A DNA stretch of 64,000 bases from Nymphaea colorata (lineage: Eukaryota > Streptophyta > Magnoliopsida > Nymphaeales > Nymphaeaceae). Of this stretch, positions 32,994-44,148 are shown in pieces (the first letter of the stretch is position 1; every line of letters begins with the position of its first letter). The DNA lies in the NCBI RefSeq assembly GCF_008831285.2, contig NC_045142.1, positions 27,233,876-27,297,875 of the forward strand. The letters are read 5' to 3'. The notes below the pieces were generated by a model. That model was not told where the DNA came from. It saw only the letters and a list, made by a program, of their open reading frames with translations, and searched no databases. The translations under genes were made by a program, and so were the position numbers.

Positions 32994-34131
32994 TCATATG
33001 CCTAATCCATCCTTTAAGAGTTCTCCCATAAACGGACATCTGAGGGCTTGCTTCCAATCAACATGAAAAACATCTAGGAGTGATATTAAGTATGGAGCAT
33101 TTAATTCATACTTAAAATGAGGTTTTACCATGATGTCGATTTGTCCTAGATGAACTAACTTGTAACCTTTTGATAACCACCCTTGGACATCTTCTTTGAT
33201 GAATAATGGTAGGAATACTGGTTGGATGCCGCTTCCTTGGATAGAAAGTGACACTTTTGTTTGCTTGATGGATTGCGGGATTTTCATAAGGTGGCTAGGC
33301 AAAAGATAGAAGTCATTTTTTTTATTCTTATAAATGTTACTTCTCTATTTTCATCAAACGATTCTATCTCAAGTTCAATGAAAGTAGAGTGGAACTCAAA
33401 TATTTATGTGGATGGTCCTGCTTCAGAAATAGACTGTCTGCATGACTGTACTCGGGAAAACATCTTCATCTGTGAAAGTTTGGGTTCTTTCCAGCTATAG
33501 CATGATTTGTCTACCATGATTTTTTGCGTGTGGATTTTTTGGGGCAAACGGCATGTGGCATGACTGCATGAAGAATCATTGTTATGGTATGGATGACCAT
33601 GTCTATGCTCATGCTCATCATCACTATCTGGTACAGTGTGCACCACAAGTTTTGGTTCATGGTGTTTGATACATTCGATTTCATGCTTTGAATCTATCCA
33701 CTTTGATATGTATTCCCACTCAATTCACTCATTGAGAGCTGCCTTGATGTGGATTTCGCCTCCAAACTTGTGTGGAACTCTGGTATAAAGATCTTTTTTT
33801 ACTTTTCACAGGCAAATATATTTGCCTAATTATTGTATTTGACACCATTTTTTAGCAACTCAGTATAAATAGATGCTGCCGAGCCTATGGGCATCGGTCT
33901 TTTGCCATATTCCTTGTGCCAAAAATTTTTCAACCCTTCCTTTGCTTTGAGCGAAGAGAGATGCGAAGGTGTGATTTGCCTTTGCAAATACTGAGTTTCA
34001 TTATCCAGTGGCAATCTTTCAATGGATTTGTGCAACCACGGTCCCTTATCCCTGTGAATCCAAAGTAGCCCTGCGTAAAACACTATAGCACCAGCCGTTA
34101 TTGTAGCAAACACTGTAGCACCATAACACAA
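32994..34131 (-). pseudogene. Movement-protein-like ORF of a retroelement or pararetrovirus, degenerate
   Basis: Read on the minus strand, collinear open pieces run from about 34131 to 32994 with several stops and frameshifts. The last piece (33302-32994) has SLSIQGSGIQPVFLPLF then KLVHLGQIDIMVKPHF, which resembles the core of 30K-type movement proteins found in Caulimoviridae and in some plant Ty3 polyproteins. The first piece (34131-33826) has a hydrophobic N-terminus and opens with TTG, so no true start is visible. Movement proteins open plasmodesmata. The family call is by pattern only. Confidence 0.4.
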
Positions 34132-34440
34132 TCCATCTTAATCCCCATTAATCTCTAGAGATTGGTGAGCTACCTACTTGGTTAACAATTAATCGCTATC
34201 CCATTAATCGGTATCTTGCCCACCAATCTCCCATTTCCACCTTACCTCTACCCAAGCTTCCCAGTTTGTCAAACACTATAAACGAATGTTATGGTGAAGA
34301 ACCTATACAATGGTTTGCTGCAGGCTCCAGAATTCTGCTTCTTGTGTGACATGATTAGCTAAGTTTGGTGCCCATCAACAAAATCAATTGCAAAGGATGC
34401 TGCAATAGAAGTTCTCTTGTAACAGATGCAGGTTATAATA

Positions 34441-34630
34441 TGTAACAAACCGACCCACTCCTGAGCTCGGGTCCTTGGTTCGATGGATCCCAACCTGCCC
34501 CATAGCAGTTTTGGTTTCAACCCCAAAAGGCTAGAAACCAGGACAATTATCTCATTAACGGTCTCCCTTTATGGGCCCTTGAAGATCCCTCACAATCTTC
34601 GATGCATGACTAAACTTCTGGGGTGTCACA
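34441..34630 (-). repeat. 3' LTR of the TRIM
   Basis: A 190-bp LTR in minus orientation, ending GGTCGGTTTGTTACA at 34441. Confidence 0.8.
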
Positions 34631-34706
34631 ATTTACTTCCCTTAAGGCACATGCGCCTGCACTAAGGGACCCCAGGTCTGAGTGTTGAACTAGCTCTGAA
34701 TACCAC

Positions 34707-34894
34707 TGTAACAACCCGACCCACTCCTTGGCTCGGCCCCTTGGTTCGGCGGTTCCCAACCCCCCTAGCAATTTCGGCTTCAACCCTAAAAATGCTAGGA
34801 ACCAGTTCAATCATCTCATTAATAGTCTCCCTTTATAAGACCTTGAAGATTCCTCACAATCTTCGATACAAGACTAAACTTCTGGGGTGTTACA
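34707..34894 (-). repeat. 5' LTR of the TRIM
   Basis: This 188-bp LTR is closely similar to 34441-34630 and, more distantly, to 43959-44148. Confidence 0.8.
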
Positions 34895-36230
34895 TAATCA
34901 ATTTATATCAGCAAAGGTAAGAGCTTGAAAAAATTATCATACACAATGGTGACTGAACTGAAATAAAAAACGGGGTACCATATTCACAATTTGCACCATT
35001 CAAATAACCCTTTGCCTGCACAAGCTCCAGCATCTTGAAGCAGTTTATGTAATTAGATGAAAATCTCAAAGCATTCAAGATAGTTGGTACTTTGGGTACT
35101 AATGCCCACACGTAAACAAAGTCAGTTGCATAGAACGCTATGATAAAATAGTTTATAACATATTCAAGATAGAAGGAAATTAAGCAGCAAAGAATATTGT
35201 TACAATAAGAGGCCCCTTATAACAAGATCCAGGTCACAGGCAAGTTATACCATCAAAGAAAAGATCATGAAAAACTGTTCACGTGAACTGAAAAGAGTTA
35301 TAGGTACAATTTTCATGCTTTTTCATTTCTAAAATAACTCTTTGCCCATACATGCTCCATCTTTGTTCATCTTGAAGCAGTTAGTGCACATCAGAAATGA
35401 GAACAAGGGGTTAAAAAATTTTCAATGTTGAATAAGGACCAATCTGAAATGAGAAACGACACAGAGATCGCTTACTCAAAACCCTTTGCACAACGCCAAA
35501 GTAGCACAACACTTGCATCGATCTTTATTTTTGTGCTGATCACCTTCTGAATCAGAAACTTCCCTAAATATTAACTCTATCTGCACTCCTGTTTATTTAT
35601 AGTTTATGTATCTTATCACTTGACCCTTGCAGTTCTAACATCGCTAAGAAAGAAATCCAGTGCAGCATACATAGAATGACAGACTAATTTCTTTCAGAAA
35701 ATGAAACATCACGGACTCATCACTCATTAAATGCTGAATGATGTATGTGCGATGATTGTAATAAAAAAAAAATTCTTTCACAACATATCAACGAAGTCCA
35801 TTATATGTTTTCAATTCTTTCTTCATTCATTCAAGTTCAAATTTCGGATGATTAAGGTAAAGGAAACTATGAAACACGCACACACAGAATAAACACAGCT
35901 TAAGAAGAAGGTACTGAACATGGCAAAAATAGAGTTAAAAACTTAAGAGCAGCACAATAAAAAAGGTCAACAAACAACAGCAGCAGTGATTCAGTGAAAG
36001 ATCAAGGCTAAAGAATGTGCATAATAGAAATTAGAAACCCATATCACCATAGCATGATAGCGATACAATGAAGAGAAAAAGCAATTGGCAGAAAAGGTTA
36101 AGAAAAATAAAAAGAAAAAATAAAGTATGAATGAAACGGCCCACTATAATTCACTACGCAACAAAAATGGAAGACCACTAAAATAAAGTATGGACGAAAG
36201 TCACGAAACACCTGCAGCCAGCAGCCCTGC
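34895..36230. other. Intergenic stretch with a weak internal duplication
   Basis: No gene is recognised. Two segments near 35005-35050 and 35330-35385 share CTTTGCC and CATCTTGAAGCAGTT in the same order, suggesting an old duplication of roughly 340 bp. Confidence 0.4.
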
Positions 36231-36335
36231 TCCGTGCTCTCTTTGTCTCTGCTGCTCCCTTTCTCACTCTTTCATATTTCCTGCTCAGTGCTCTCTTTGT
36301 CTCTGCTGCTCCCTTTCTCACTCTTTCATATTTCT
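36231..36335 (+). repeat. Two tandem copies of an about 52-bp CT-rich unit
   Basis: CAGTGCTCTCTTTGTCTCTG...CTTTCATATTTC occurs twice in tandem. The frames over it (Ser/Cys/Leu-rich) are low-complexity and not called as genes. Confidence 0.6.
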
Positions 36336-36599
36336 CTATCAAGCTATCTCCCTCTCTTTGTCTCTCATTCTCTCCCTCGCACTCTCTCCATGGCGCAGCC
36401 CTGCATTTTCCCCTTTCGAAAACCTAGGCAAACGAAAGGGGGCAGGCTGGGTTTTGTGGGTTGGATTCGGGTAGAACCAAACTAAACCTGGATTCAAATA
36501 CTACATAGCAGCAATAAAAATTTTGAATTTTTTAATTTTTTTTTTTTTCAGTTTGCTGGGTTAGGGCCACGGCCCAGGCAGCCCCCCCCTGGCTCTATC

Positions 36600-36746
36600 C
36601 CTGCATACATGTCATACAACAAATAGTATATATAAGCATGTATAGTATCTATACGTATGTATAGTACACTAATGTTGCATAACTTATATATAATACTATA
36701 ATATATCATATAACATATATACAAGTTTTTCAAAATATCTATTATA

Positions 36747-36784
<38 letters not shown>

Positions 36785-36933
36785 CGTGTATATATAGTAT
36801 ATATATACACATGTATTATACATAACTTTTAGTATACATATATGTACACATGTCAACTTATAAATAATTATATGTTAACAAATTATATTTACAATATGTA
36901 TTATATTATGTGTATGTACATTGTACACATAAC

Positions 36934-36966
<33 letters not shown>

Positions 36967-37002
36967 GTATTATATTATGTGTATGTACATTGTACACATA
37001 AC

Positions 37003-37045
<43 letters not shown>

Positions 37046-37050
37046 TTTAG
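36600..37050. repeat. AT microsatellites with a duplicated unit
   Basis: Several (TA)n runs (for example 36746-36780 and 37005-37035) are interleaved with two copies of AATATGTATTATATTATGTG plus a TACATTGTACACATAACGTG block (about 36893 and 36961). Open frames here encode only Tyr/Ile repeats. Confidence 0.75.
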
Positions 37051-37460
37051 GGATGTCAATGGATCGGATTCGGATCCGATCCGATCCGAATCGCTTGTAA
37101 AAAATCGGATATGGTTAGTAATTTGACATCCGATTGAGAAATCGGATCAGATTCGGATTTAAGAAGTAACATCCGATCGGATACGGATTTGGATTTAAGT
37201 AAATATCCGATCGGATATTGAACCATCTTATCCCATCGGATACGGATTCGGATTCGGATTCGGTTTTAAGTAAATATCCGATCGGACACTTAACCATCAT
37301 AACAAGTATATCCGAATCCGAATTACAGCTTGATATCCGAATCCGAACCGTGATATGATATCCGAATCCGAAACGAAGTGCTGACATCCGAATCCGAATC
37401 TAAGATTGAGTTGGTGACCCCAGACATCCGAATCCGATGATATCCGAATCCGAATCTAAG
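37050..37460. repeat. Minisatellite of CGGATTCGGAT units in inverted halves
   Basis: The left half has GGATTCGGATCCGAT and TCGGATACGGATT units; from about 37305 the orientation switches to ATCCGAATCCGAA. ATCCGATCGGATAT palindromes occur between. Such arrays occur in plant non-LTR and other repeats; the source family is unclear. Confidence 0.6.
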
Positions 37461-39125
37461 ATTGAGTTGGTGACCCCACGTTTTGAAGTAGAGACCTATG
37501 AATGGTTAGGCAAAAGGTCTAACCAAGCGCACCAACTTAAAGTTATGATATAAAAATAATATAAACTGTATATGAAGGTATAACCTGATTAATAGCTGAT
37601 TGTTTTTACGAAGTTGCATATAAACTATTTATGCCATTTAACTTAAACTATTTAAAAATATATCATATAAAACTAATAAAATAATAATTAATATTATATT
37701 TAATTAAACGTTTTTGTGTAAACAAGCAAACTATTATAGTTAAGGCATCAACTAAACAGGATATCTTAAATAATGTATTTATTTAATTATTAATAATAAT
37801 AATAAAAACTTCTATAAGAAAATTTCAATAAAATTAGTATTTTAAAAAATATGAAAATTAATCATAAATAGATATGTTTAATATGAAAAAAGTCTTGAAC
37901 GCATAAAAAAGTTTTAATTTATGAAATTAAAAATTATTTATTCAATTAATCAAGTAAATCATTTTGTATAATCATATAATATGTCCAAAAGTCTTAGATA
38001 TTTCATATATAACACATAATTCACAAATTTGAAAACAAAAGCCTCTAACTATTAAGAAAACAACACATTGTTCGATTTAATAAACTATCTTACATATCAT
38101 TGGAGTAATTATAAAATTTTATGTAAAGAATGATTATAGTAATAAAGGTAAGAGGATTAATAAATTATTTTATATTATTAAACACTCTTGTTACAGGTGT
38201 AACACAAATTATTTTAATCAACTCAATAAAATGAGAAAAAATCATTAAATAATATTTTTTAATGATAAATAATATGGGTCTCACGATTTAATAATTGACA
38301 ATAAGTGATCAACTGATCATCATGAAATAATAGTTTACTCAATTTAAAATATGTTATTAGTTACAAATAAACCAATTAATGTTCAATGTTCACAATTTTT
38401 ATAACGAAAGCATGAAAGCTTCTTCATCGTGTATTTTAGCAGGAAATCTTAAATAATATATTTATTTAATTAAAAATAATAAAGAAAACTTCAATCAAAA
38501 AATTCAAAAAAACGAGAATTTTTAAAATATGAAAAAGACACTTTTTAAGGCTATAAATTTTAATGGACTGTTATGTCAAATTGGTTTCAAGTATGGCTAT
38601 ATTATATATTTAAGAAAGTAAAGGTTTCAAGAAAAACTATTGGCATGTATGTCACTTATGAAAAAAAAGTTGATAGCAAACAAACTGCTAAACTCATAAA
38701 ATAAAAAAAGTTGATAGAAAATCTTAAACACATTATGATATTCATTTTAGTTGAAAGGTTCTCCACTTGCATAAACGCATGTATGTCCTAGGTGTTTGAT
38801 ATATAATACATAATTCACAAATTTGAAAATAAAAACTTTAACTAGTAGCAAAATAACAAATTGTTCGATTTAATAAATTATCTGATATATCAAATAATAG
38901 CTTTTTTATATACTATATGCTTAGAAGTTGTTTTGTTGCCAGAGTCAAACTATAGTTCTAAAATTTAAAGTGAAGCCAAAACATAATTTTTAATTTTTTT
39001 TTTTAGCAGTGAGTCACCCGAACTCTTTTATTTTATTGTCGCACCCGCGTCGCATCAAGTCGGGTGCGCACTGAACATGGGTGCGGCTCCGACTCACACC
39101 CGAGTCCAGTTAGAATGTCATATTA
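37461..39125. repeat. Very AT-rich non-coding DNA with an internal diverged duplication
   Basis: Blocks at about 37751-37860 and 37985-38100 recur, diverged, at about 38431-38540 and 38775-38890 in the same order (for example ACATAATTCACAAATTTGAAA and TTGTTCGATTTAATAAA). The offsets differ (about 685 and 790), so indels separate the copies. No gene is visible. Confidence 0.5.
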
Positions 39126-39285
39126 TTAAATTACTTATATAAAATATGTTGTTCTGAAATTTTCAACTTTCTTTAGATTGGACGAAATTAAAAAGCCATA
39201 GTTTTTTAAATTACTTATATTACAATTTTCAACTAGCTATAGGTTGGACGAAATTAAGAAACCATAGTTTTTCCTTTAAGTTCAA
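39126..39285 (+). repeat. Two tandem copies of an about 75-bp unit
   Basis: AAATTACTTATAT...TTTTCAACT...GGTTGGACGAAATTAA...CCATAGTTTTT occurs twice in direct order. Confidence 0.6.
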
Positions 39286-39625
39286 TTTAAGTTGATCAAA
39301 TTTAAAATGAAAATAAAGCTTCCCGCCCATTTTGTTTGATTGTAAAAGCAATCGTTTTTATTGGTTGTTAAATGAACGTTGTTGAAGATGATTGGTCTTG
39401 TTTCTTCTTCCCTACGGCTCAATAGAAAAACAAAAAAAGGAAACAAGAAAAGGAAACAAAAAAAGAAGAACTGCTTGACGTTCTTGACGTTCTTCCTTCC
39501 CTGCACCGTTCCTTCCCTGCACCAAAGATTCGAAGAATAACCCTTGCCATTCTTCCCCTCTTTTCTTCTCCCTCTTGCTCTCTCACGCTGCGTTCAGGGC
39601 CAAAACAAAAAAAGTTTGTGGTGAG

Positions 39626-39823
39626 TTAGGTGACTTGGTCGGCTTTCCTTCCCTCGGTGGCATTGTAGAAGTTGGTGAGGGAAACGTTGGCTTCTAGGGG
39701 CAGGGAGGCGAACGCGCGGCGTAGGTTGTGGTCGAAGTTGCTGTCCACCATGTAACCGGTGCAGTACCAAAAGGGAGGGGACTCGACCTTTTCGTCCTGA
39801 AAGTGCTCGCCCTTATCATCGCC
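39626..39823 (-). pseudogene. DUF26 (Gnk2/cysteine-rich RLK) extracellular domain fragment
   Basis: A minus-strand frame of 65 codons, open from a stop just upstream, reads FWYCTGYMVDSNFDHNLR then SLPLEANVSLTNFYNAT. This matches the N-terminal part of a DUF26 domain, with its Cys, the N-x-LR and the N-glycosylation-like FYNAT. Host proteins with this domain are secreted or receptor-like kinases. No signal peptide, second or third Cys motif or kinase is nearby, so this is an orphan fragment. There is no ATG at its start. Confidence 0.5.
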
Positions 39824-39949
39824 AACTCACTAAGGTAATGCTGCTCTCCTCTGAAGCTTTTTCTTGCCTCTGGTTTTGATGCGTTTGCTTGTGGCATTCT
39901 TTCTTCTAGTCGAGATGTTTGTTTGAAGTCGGAAGATGATGCACCTTGG

Positions 39950-40275
39950 TTTTATTTGATTACAAATGAACGACGTATTTGTTGCAACTGCACTGATTGA
40001 TATCATGATATGTATAGCAAATGTGGTTGCTTGGACAGTGCATACCAAGTGTCTGAGAAGATGCCACAGAGGGATGTGGTTGCTTGGAACTCCATGGCTG
40101 CAGGTTGTGCTCTTCATGGGCTATATGATGATGTGATCTGTTTGGTTCTGGAAATGCAACAGGCAGGCCTTAAGCCAAACTCTTCAACTTTGGTTTCAGT
40201 TTTGCCTGTTTTTGGTGAAGCTTCAGCTCTTCGACAGGGCAAGAGCATACACTCTTACTGCGTAAGAAGGTTCTT
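39950..40275 (+). pseudogene. Pentatricopeptide repeat (PPR, PLS-type) fragment
   Basis: NDVFVATALID is followed, after a frameshift near 39995, by MYSKCGCLDSAYQVSEKMPQ, RDVVAWNSMAAGCALHG and QQAGLKPNSSTLVSVLP. These are typical consecutive PPR motifs of organelle RNA-processing proteins. About three motifs remain and the frame ends at 40320. No targeting peptide or C-terminal domain is present. It is a broken copy. Confidence 0.8.
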
Positions 40276-40300
40276 TCAATCGGCCACCTTCCTTACTTAC

Positions 40301-40497
40301 AGGTGGCTTTCAAGTCTATAAGCTTCATCCCACGCTTCAAATCTTTCTCTTTGAACTTGTGCAGTTCGTTTTAACTTACCTTGCATTAGGGTTGTTTCCG
40401 TATCTTCCATACCAGCAGCTCCCGGCCCTCCCTCGATGGGTTGTTCTTGAATTCCTGTCTGGATGTCACCTGTAATCTCCACAAAAGAAGCTCCGAC
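40301..40497 (-). pseudogene. Host-like exon with a consensus splice donor, cut by an LTR
   Basis: On the minus strand a frame reads GASFVEITGDIQTGIQEQP, then MEDTETTLMQGKLKRTAQ and FEAWDEAYRLESHL, and meets a perfect donor (CCACCT then GTAAGTAAGG) at about 40301. The composition is coding-like. Upstream (higher coordinates) it is cut at about 40497 by the truncated copia LTR. I do not recognise the family. It could be a resident gene exon or a captured fragment. Confidence 0.4.
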
Positions 40498-41201
40498 ATG
40501 ATTATATCCAATAATTACGCAGCTAATAGCAGCTTTTAACATCAATTAACCAATCCAAACAAGCTGATTTCATAAAAGGGATTGCACAAGGCTGCTGAAA
40601 GTCAGTTGCGAGCATAAAATCGAGTTTTCAACACCAATGTTGCAGCAATATATGTCAAGATATATGTCAGATAATGCAGAAAATAAGAGACACCAATTTA
40701 CGTTGAAAAACCCTCAATAATGGGGTACAAAAAAAGCACGGGCAAGGGAGACTTTATATATATTTCAAAGAGGCAATACAAACACATCAATATGTGTTGC
40801 TCTTCTTGTAGAGAATAATATAAATTATTCTCAGAATGAATGCACAAGAAAACAACAAAAAAAGAAATCACTGTATGTTCTTCTTTCATTTCTTTTGTTT
40901 TCTTCACCTTCTCTGTTTACACTTGCACCCACGCGGCTGCACAAACCATAGCCGTGCTCTTCTTCCTCTTTCCTTCTTGCCTACCTCCTCTCCTTCTCTT
41001 CTTTTCCTTCCTCTTCCCTTTCTCCTTGCTTGGTGTGAGCGACGATGGAAGAGCCCTCTTTTCTTTTTCCCAAAAGAAAACACAAGAGAGAGTGAGAGTC
41101 GTGAAAGAGATGGGGCACAATCGGGTGCCCTCCCCATTTCCTCTGCCCGTTCACTTAAGTGACAGGTCGGGTCTTTACTTAAGGCTGGACCTGACCCAAC
41201 A
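40497..41201 (-). repeat. 3' LTR of copia element C, end-truncated
   Basis: It is collinear with 52150-52872 (shared CCAATCCAAACAAGCTGATT, GCAGCAATATA and the CT-rich tract with GCTTGGTGTGAGC). Homology stops at about 40497, where host-like exon sequence begins. A purine tract (minus strand CTAGAGGGGGAGTT) adjoins its start at 41201. Confidence 0.8.
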
Positions 41202-41289
41202 AACTCCCCCTCTAGCCTCAAGAGAGGAAACATACCTGCAAAATGAACAAAACTTAATGCACTGCCTTAAAGGTAGTCACCTCAACTAA

Positions 41290-41757
41290 GTCTATACACA
41301 TGTCATGTATCTCTTTAGGTAGAGACTTCCTCGTCATATCTGCATGATTCTTCTCTGTATGTATCTTCTCTAACTGAATTAGTTTTTGCTCAAGCACATC
41401 ATGAATCTAATGATATCTAACATCAATGTGCTTGGTCCTTGAGTGGAACGTTGAATTCTTTACCAAGTGTATAGTACTTTGGCTATCACAATGCAACACA
41501 TAGGTCTTTTGGCTAAGGCATATATCATGAAGAAAACTCTTCATCCACAACAACTCTTTACCAACTTCAATTGCTGTAATATATTCTACCTCTGTGGTGG
41601 AAAGTACAACACACTTCTGCAACTTAGATTGCCATGATACAACTCCTGCTAAGAAAGTAAAGACATAACCAGAAAGAGACTTTCTAGAGTTCAAGTCACC
41701 TGCCATATCTGCATCAACAAATTCTTGTATCTCTGGAATAGATTTACCAAAACACAA
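41290..41757 (-). pseudogene. RNase H of copia element C
   Basis: The minus-strand frame from 41757 reads FVDADMAGDLNSRKSLSGYV, STTEVEYITAI, LHCDSQSTIHL and HSRTKHIDVRYH before a stop at about 41407. Tail sequence (SLPKEIHDMCIDLVE-like) continues to about 41290. This is the standard copia RNase H with its Asp residues present. RT is absent upstream. Confidence 0.85.
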
Positions 41758-42129
41758 ACAATAATTGTGTTTTAGATAGAATTATATCATCTACCACTTC
41801 TGCATAAGATCCTAACTCTCCACTATTTGTAAACATAATATATTCATTAGTAAAATATCTAGTAGATGAAATATGCATTCTTTTACCTCTCCCAAATTGC
41901 TCTTGGTTCTCAATGAGGAGGGAGCTCCCCCTCCAACTCATGCTCATGATCAGTTTGAGTCTCCATAGGGATGTCATCTGTATACTGCACATCTGCCTCT
42001 CTTTCATCTTCCTTTACATTTTCATCAGTCTCACAATGCTCAGATGAAAGTTCTTCAGGTTATGTATAGGTTGACTCATGAACACCACTAGCATTCACAC
42101 CTGACTTCATGTCTCCCATGACATCTTCA

Positions 42130-43505
42130 ATAGTCTGATCCTCTTTGAAGACAATATCACGACTCCTGTAGATTTTGTTATTCTTTGGACTTTATAACTT
42201 GTAACCAAATCTATCATATGCACAACCAAGAAAGATTAGAGGAATAGCTTTATCATCCAGTTTGGTTCTATGTTCTTTAGGTACATGCACGAATTCTTTG
42301 CAACAAAAAACTCTGAGGTGATCATATTTAACATCTTCATCTGACCACATTCTCTATGGAATATTTCCATCTAGAGGCACTGAATGAGATCTATTTATCA
42401 AATAAACTACGGTACGTGTTGCTTCTGCAAAAAAAAACTTGGGCAACTTAGAGCTGGATAGCAAATTTCTTATTCTCTCAATTATAGTTTTGTTCATCAT
42501 TTCTTCAACTCAATTATGTTGTGGAGTATAAGGAACAGTCTTTTCATGTCTAATACCATACTGTAGACAATATTCTTCTAAAGAAGATGTTATGTACTCA
42601 CCACTATTATCTATACGCAGTCTCTTCATTTTCTTACCAATCTCGCGCTCGACCAAATACCACTTACTTCACTTTTGTTTTTCATTGTAAAGGCCCACAT
42701 CTTCCTAAATGCATCATCAATAAATGTAACAAAATAGGATGCTCTACCTTTAGATGTCACATTTATAGGTCCGCACACATCAAAATAAACTAAATCTAAT
42801 GCATCTTTGGTTTTAAAAGAGTGCTTTTTTCTGAAAAAAGAATCTACGTAACTTACCAATCAAGCAATGATCACAAGGAGATAACTGTGCACCATGTGCC
42901 TTTGGTAACAAATTTTTCTTGGTGAGCAATTCTCTTTGACTCATGTGAACTAACCTCTTATGCCACAAATCTGACAAAGTATTACCAGTAACCGCATTTA
43001 CCTCCACACTACTGATTCGAGGCTTCATACCTTACAAAGATCAAAATCTACTACCTCTAGCCAACACTAGTGTCCCCTTTGTCAGTTTCCAACCTGTTTA
43101 ACTAAACAAAGTATAATATCCATCTTCATTTAGTTTTCCTGTAGAAATCAGATTCATTCTAAGATCTGGAACATGTCATACATCTCTCAAAGTCAACTTG
43201 CATCATGTGCTCGTCTCAATGCAATCATCTCCTATCCTAACAATCCTTGAAGTGTCACTATTACCCATATGAACTACTCCAAGATCACCTGCTCTGTAGG
43301 ATAATAACAACTCTCTACATGGCGTGACATGATAGGATGTCCCAGTATCTAAACTCCATGTAGAATCACCATTATGAACTGTAAGACAATCATTTTCCTC
43401 AAATAAAAATAATACTACCTCATTATCTGAAGCAACTGCAGTGTACTCTTTTAGCTTCACATTCTCTTGACTCTTCTTTTTCTTCTTTCCATTTCCTGCA
43501 ATCAA
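42130..43505 (-). pseudogene. Protease and integrase of copia element C
   Basis: The protease motif is WSLDTGTSYHVTP (about 43350). Integrase has the zinc finger (LWHKRLVHMSQ ... CDHCLIGKL, about 42990-42865) and the core blocks YFDVCGPINV and FVTFIDDAFRK. Further on, degenerate DNGGEY-like and PQHN-VEEMMN-like pieces can be followed past several stops and frameshifts to about 42130. RT does not follow, so pol is deleted here. Confidence 0.78.
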
Positions 43506-43953
43506 TCTTCTTATGACTTGGAATACTACAATGAAAGCTTTTACCTTTCATCTTGGGTATTGATTTGGACCAAGATTTTGATCTGTGATGCCATTTGTTA
43601 TGGTTTTTCTGTATGTCCTTGTCTCCCTTCACTAGCACTTGTGAGCTAGTAGTACCAAGAGACTTTCTCCTTGTCTCTTCATTTAGAATGCTGCTGGTTA
43701 CATGCTTCATCGTTAGCATACCATCTGGGGTGGAGTTGCTCAAATAAACAACTAAAAACAATTAAAGTCTCCCAACTATCGAAAAGAGAACTGAGCAATA
43801 AGAGTGTCTGTATCTCATCATCCAATATCATTTCATGGCTGACAATTGATTGATTATGCTCTGCACTTCCTTCAAATGCTATGACACAGATTTCTTCTTT
43901 CTAAGTTTGAGATTTACCAATTGCCTAATCAAGAAAGTCTTGTTCCTAGCTGC
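43500..43953 (-). pseudogene. Gag C-terminus of copia element C
   Basis: Resuming after the insert in the same frame, it reads AARNKTFLIRQLVNLKLRKK and meets a stop. Further on a knuckle remnant (FHCSIPSHKKIDC) keeps three of four metal ligands; the first Cys is lost. Lys-rich linkers follow. It lies directly upstream of the protease frame. Confidence 0.75.
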
Positions 43954-43958
43954 TTTTC
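43954..43958. repeat. Target-site duplication of the chromovirus, left copy (TTTTC)
   Basis: It matches 51738-51742. Collapsing the pair joins LYERK to AARNK in one copia gag frame. Confidence 0.85.
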
Positions 43959-44148
43959 TATAATACCTCAGAAGTTTAGTCTCGTATCGAAGATTGTGAG
44001 GGATCTTCAAGGACTTATAAAGGGAGGCTTTAATGAGATGATTGTCCTGGTTCCTAGCCTTTTTAGGATCGAAACCAAAACTGCTAGGGGACGGGTTGGG
44101 ATCCGCCGAACCAAGGGCCCAAGCCCAGGAATGGGTCGGGTTGTTATT
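43959..44148 (+). repeat. TRIM-type LTR at the 5' end of the chromovirus
   Basis: It starts TATAATACCTCAGAAGTTTA (the TRIM starts TGTAACACCCCAGAAGTTTA) and runs through GATTGTGAGGGATCTTCAAG to GGGTCGGGTTGTTA, 190 bp, the same length as the TRIM LTRs. It abuts the PBS after one base. It has no counterpart in 48863-51737. The first dinucleotide is TA, probably a decayed TG. Confidence 0.8.

Larger units (their letters stand above)
34441..34894 (-). mobile_element. TRIM: miniature retrotransposon with two about 190-bp LTRs
   Basis: On the minus strand: 5' LTR 34894-34707 (TGTAACACCCCAG...TTGTTACA), PBS TGGTATTCAGAGC at 34705-34693, about 76 bases of internal sequence with purine-rich AAGGGAAGTAAAT, and 3' LTR 34630-34441. 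Flanks are TAATA and TAATC, a near match. There is no coding capacity, so it must be mobilised in trans. No 5S-rRNA-like sequence is evident, so it is not clearly a Cassandra element. Its LTR matches the 5' end of the chromovirus at 43959. Confidence 0.82.

Noticed and set aside
33826-34131. Intact small membrane protein gene on the minus strand
   Set aside because: The frame opens with TTG right after a stop, has no ATG near its start, and is followed by a collinear degenerate frame.
34480-34500. tRNA-like GGTTCGA B-box in the TRIM LTR
   Set aside because: There is no cloverleaf around it and the sequence is ordinary LTR.
34441-34894. Cassandra-type TRIM with a 5S rRNA promoter
   Set aside because: Neither LTR shows the conserved 5S A-box/C-box sequence.
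36548-37126. Frames encoding Tyr/Ile repeats
   Set aside because: They are translations of (TA)n microsatellites.
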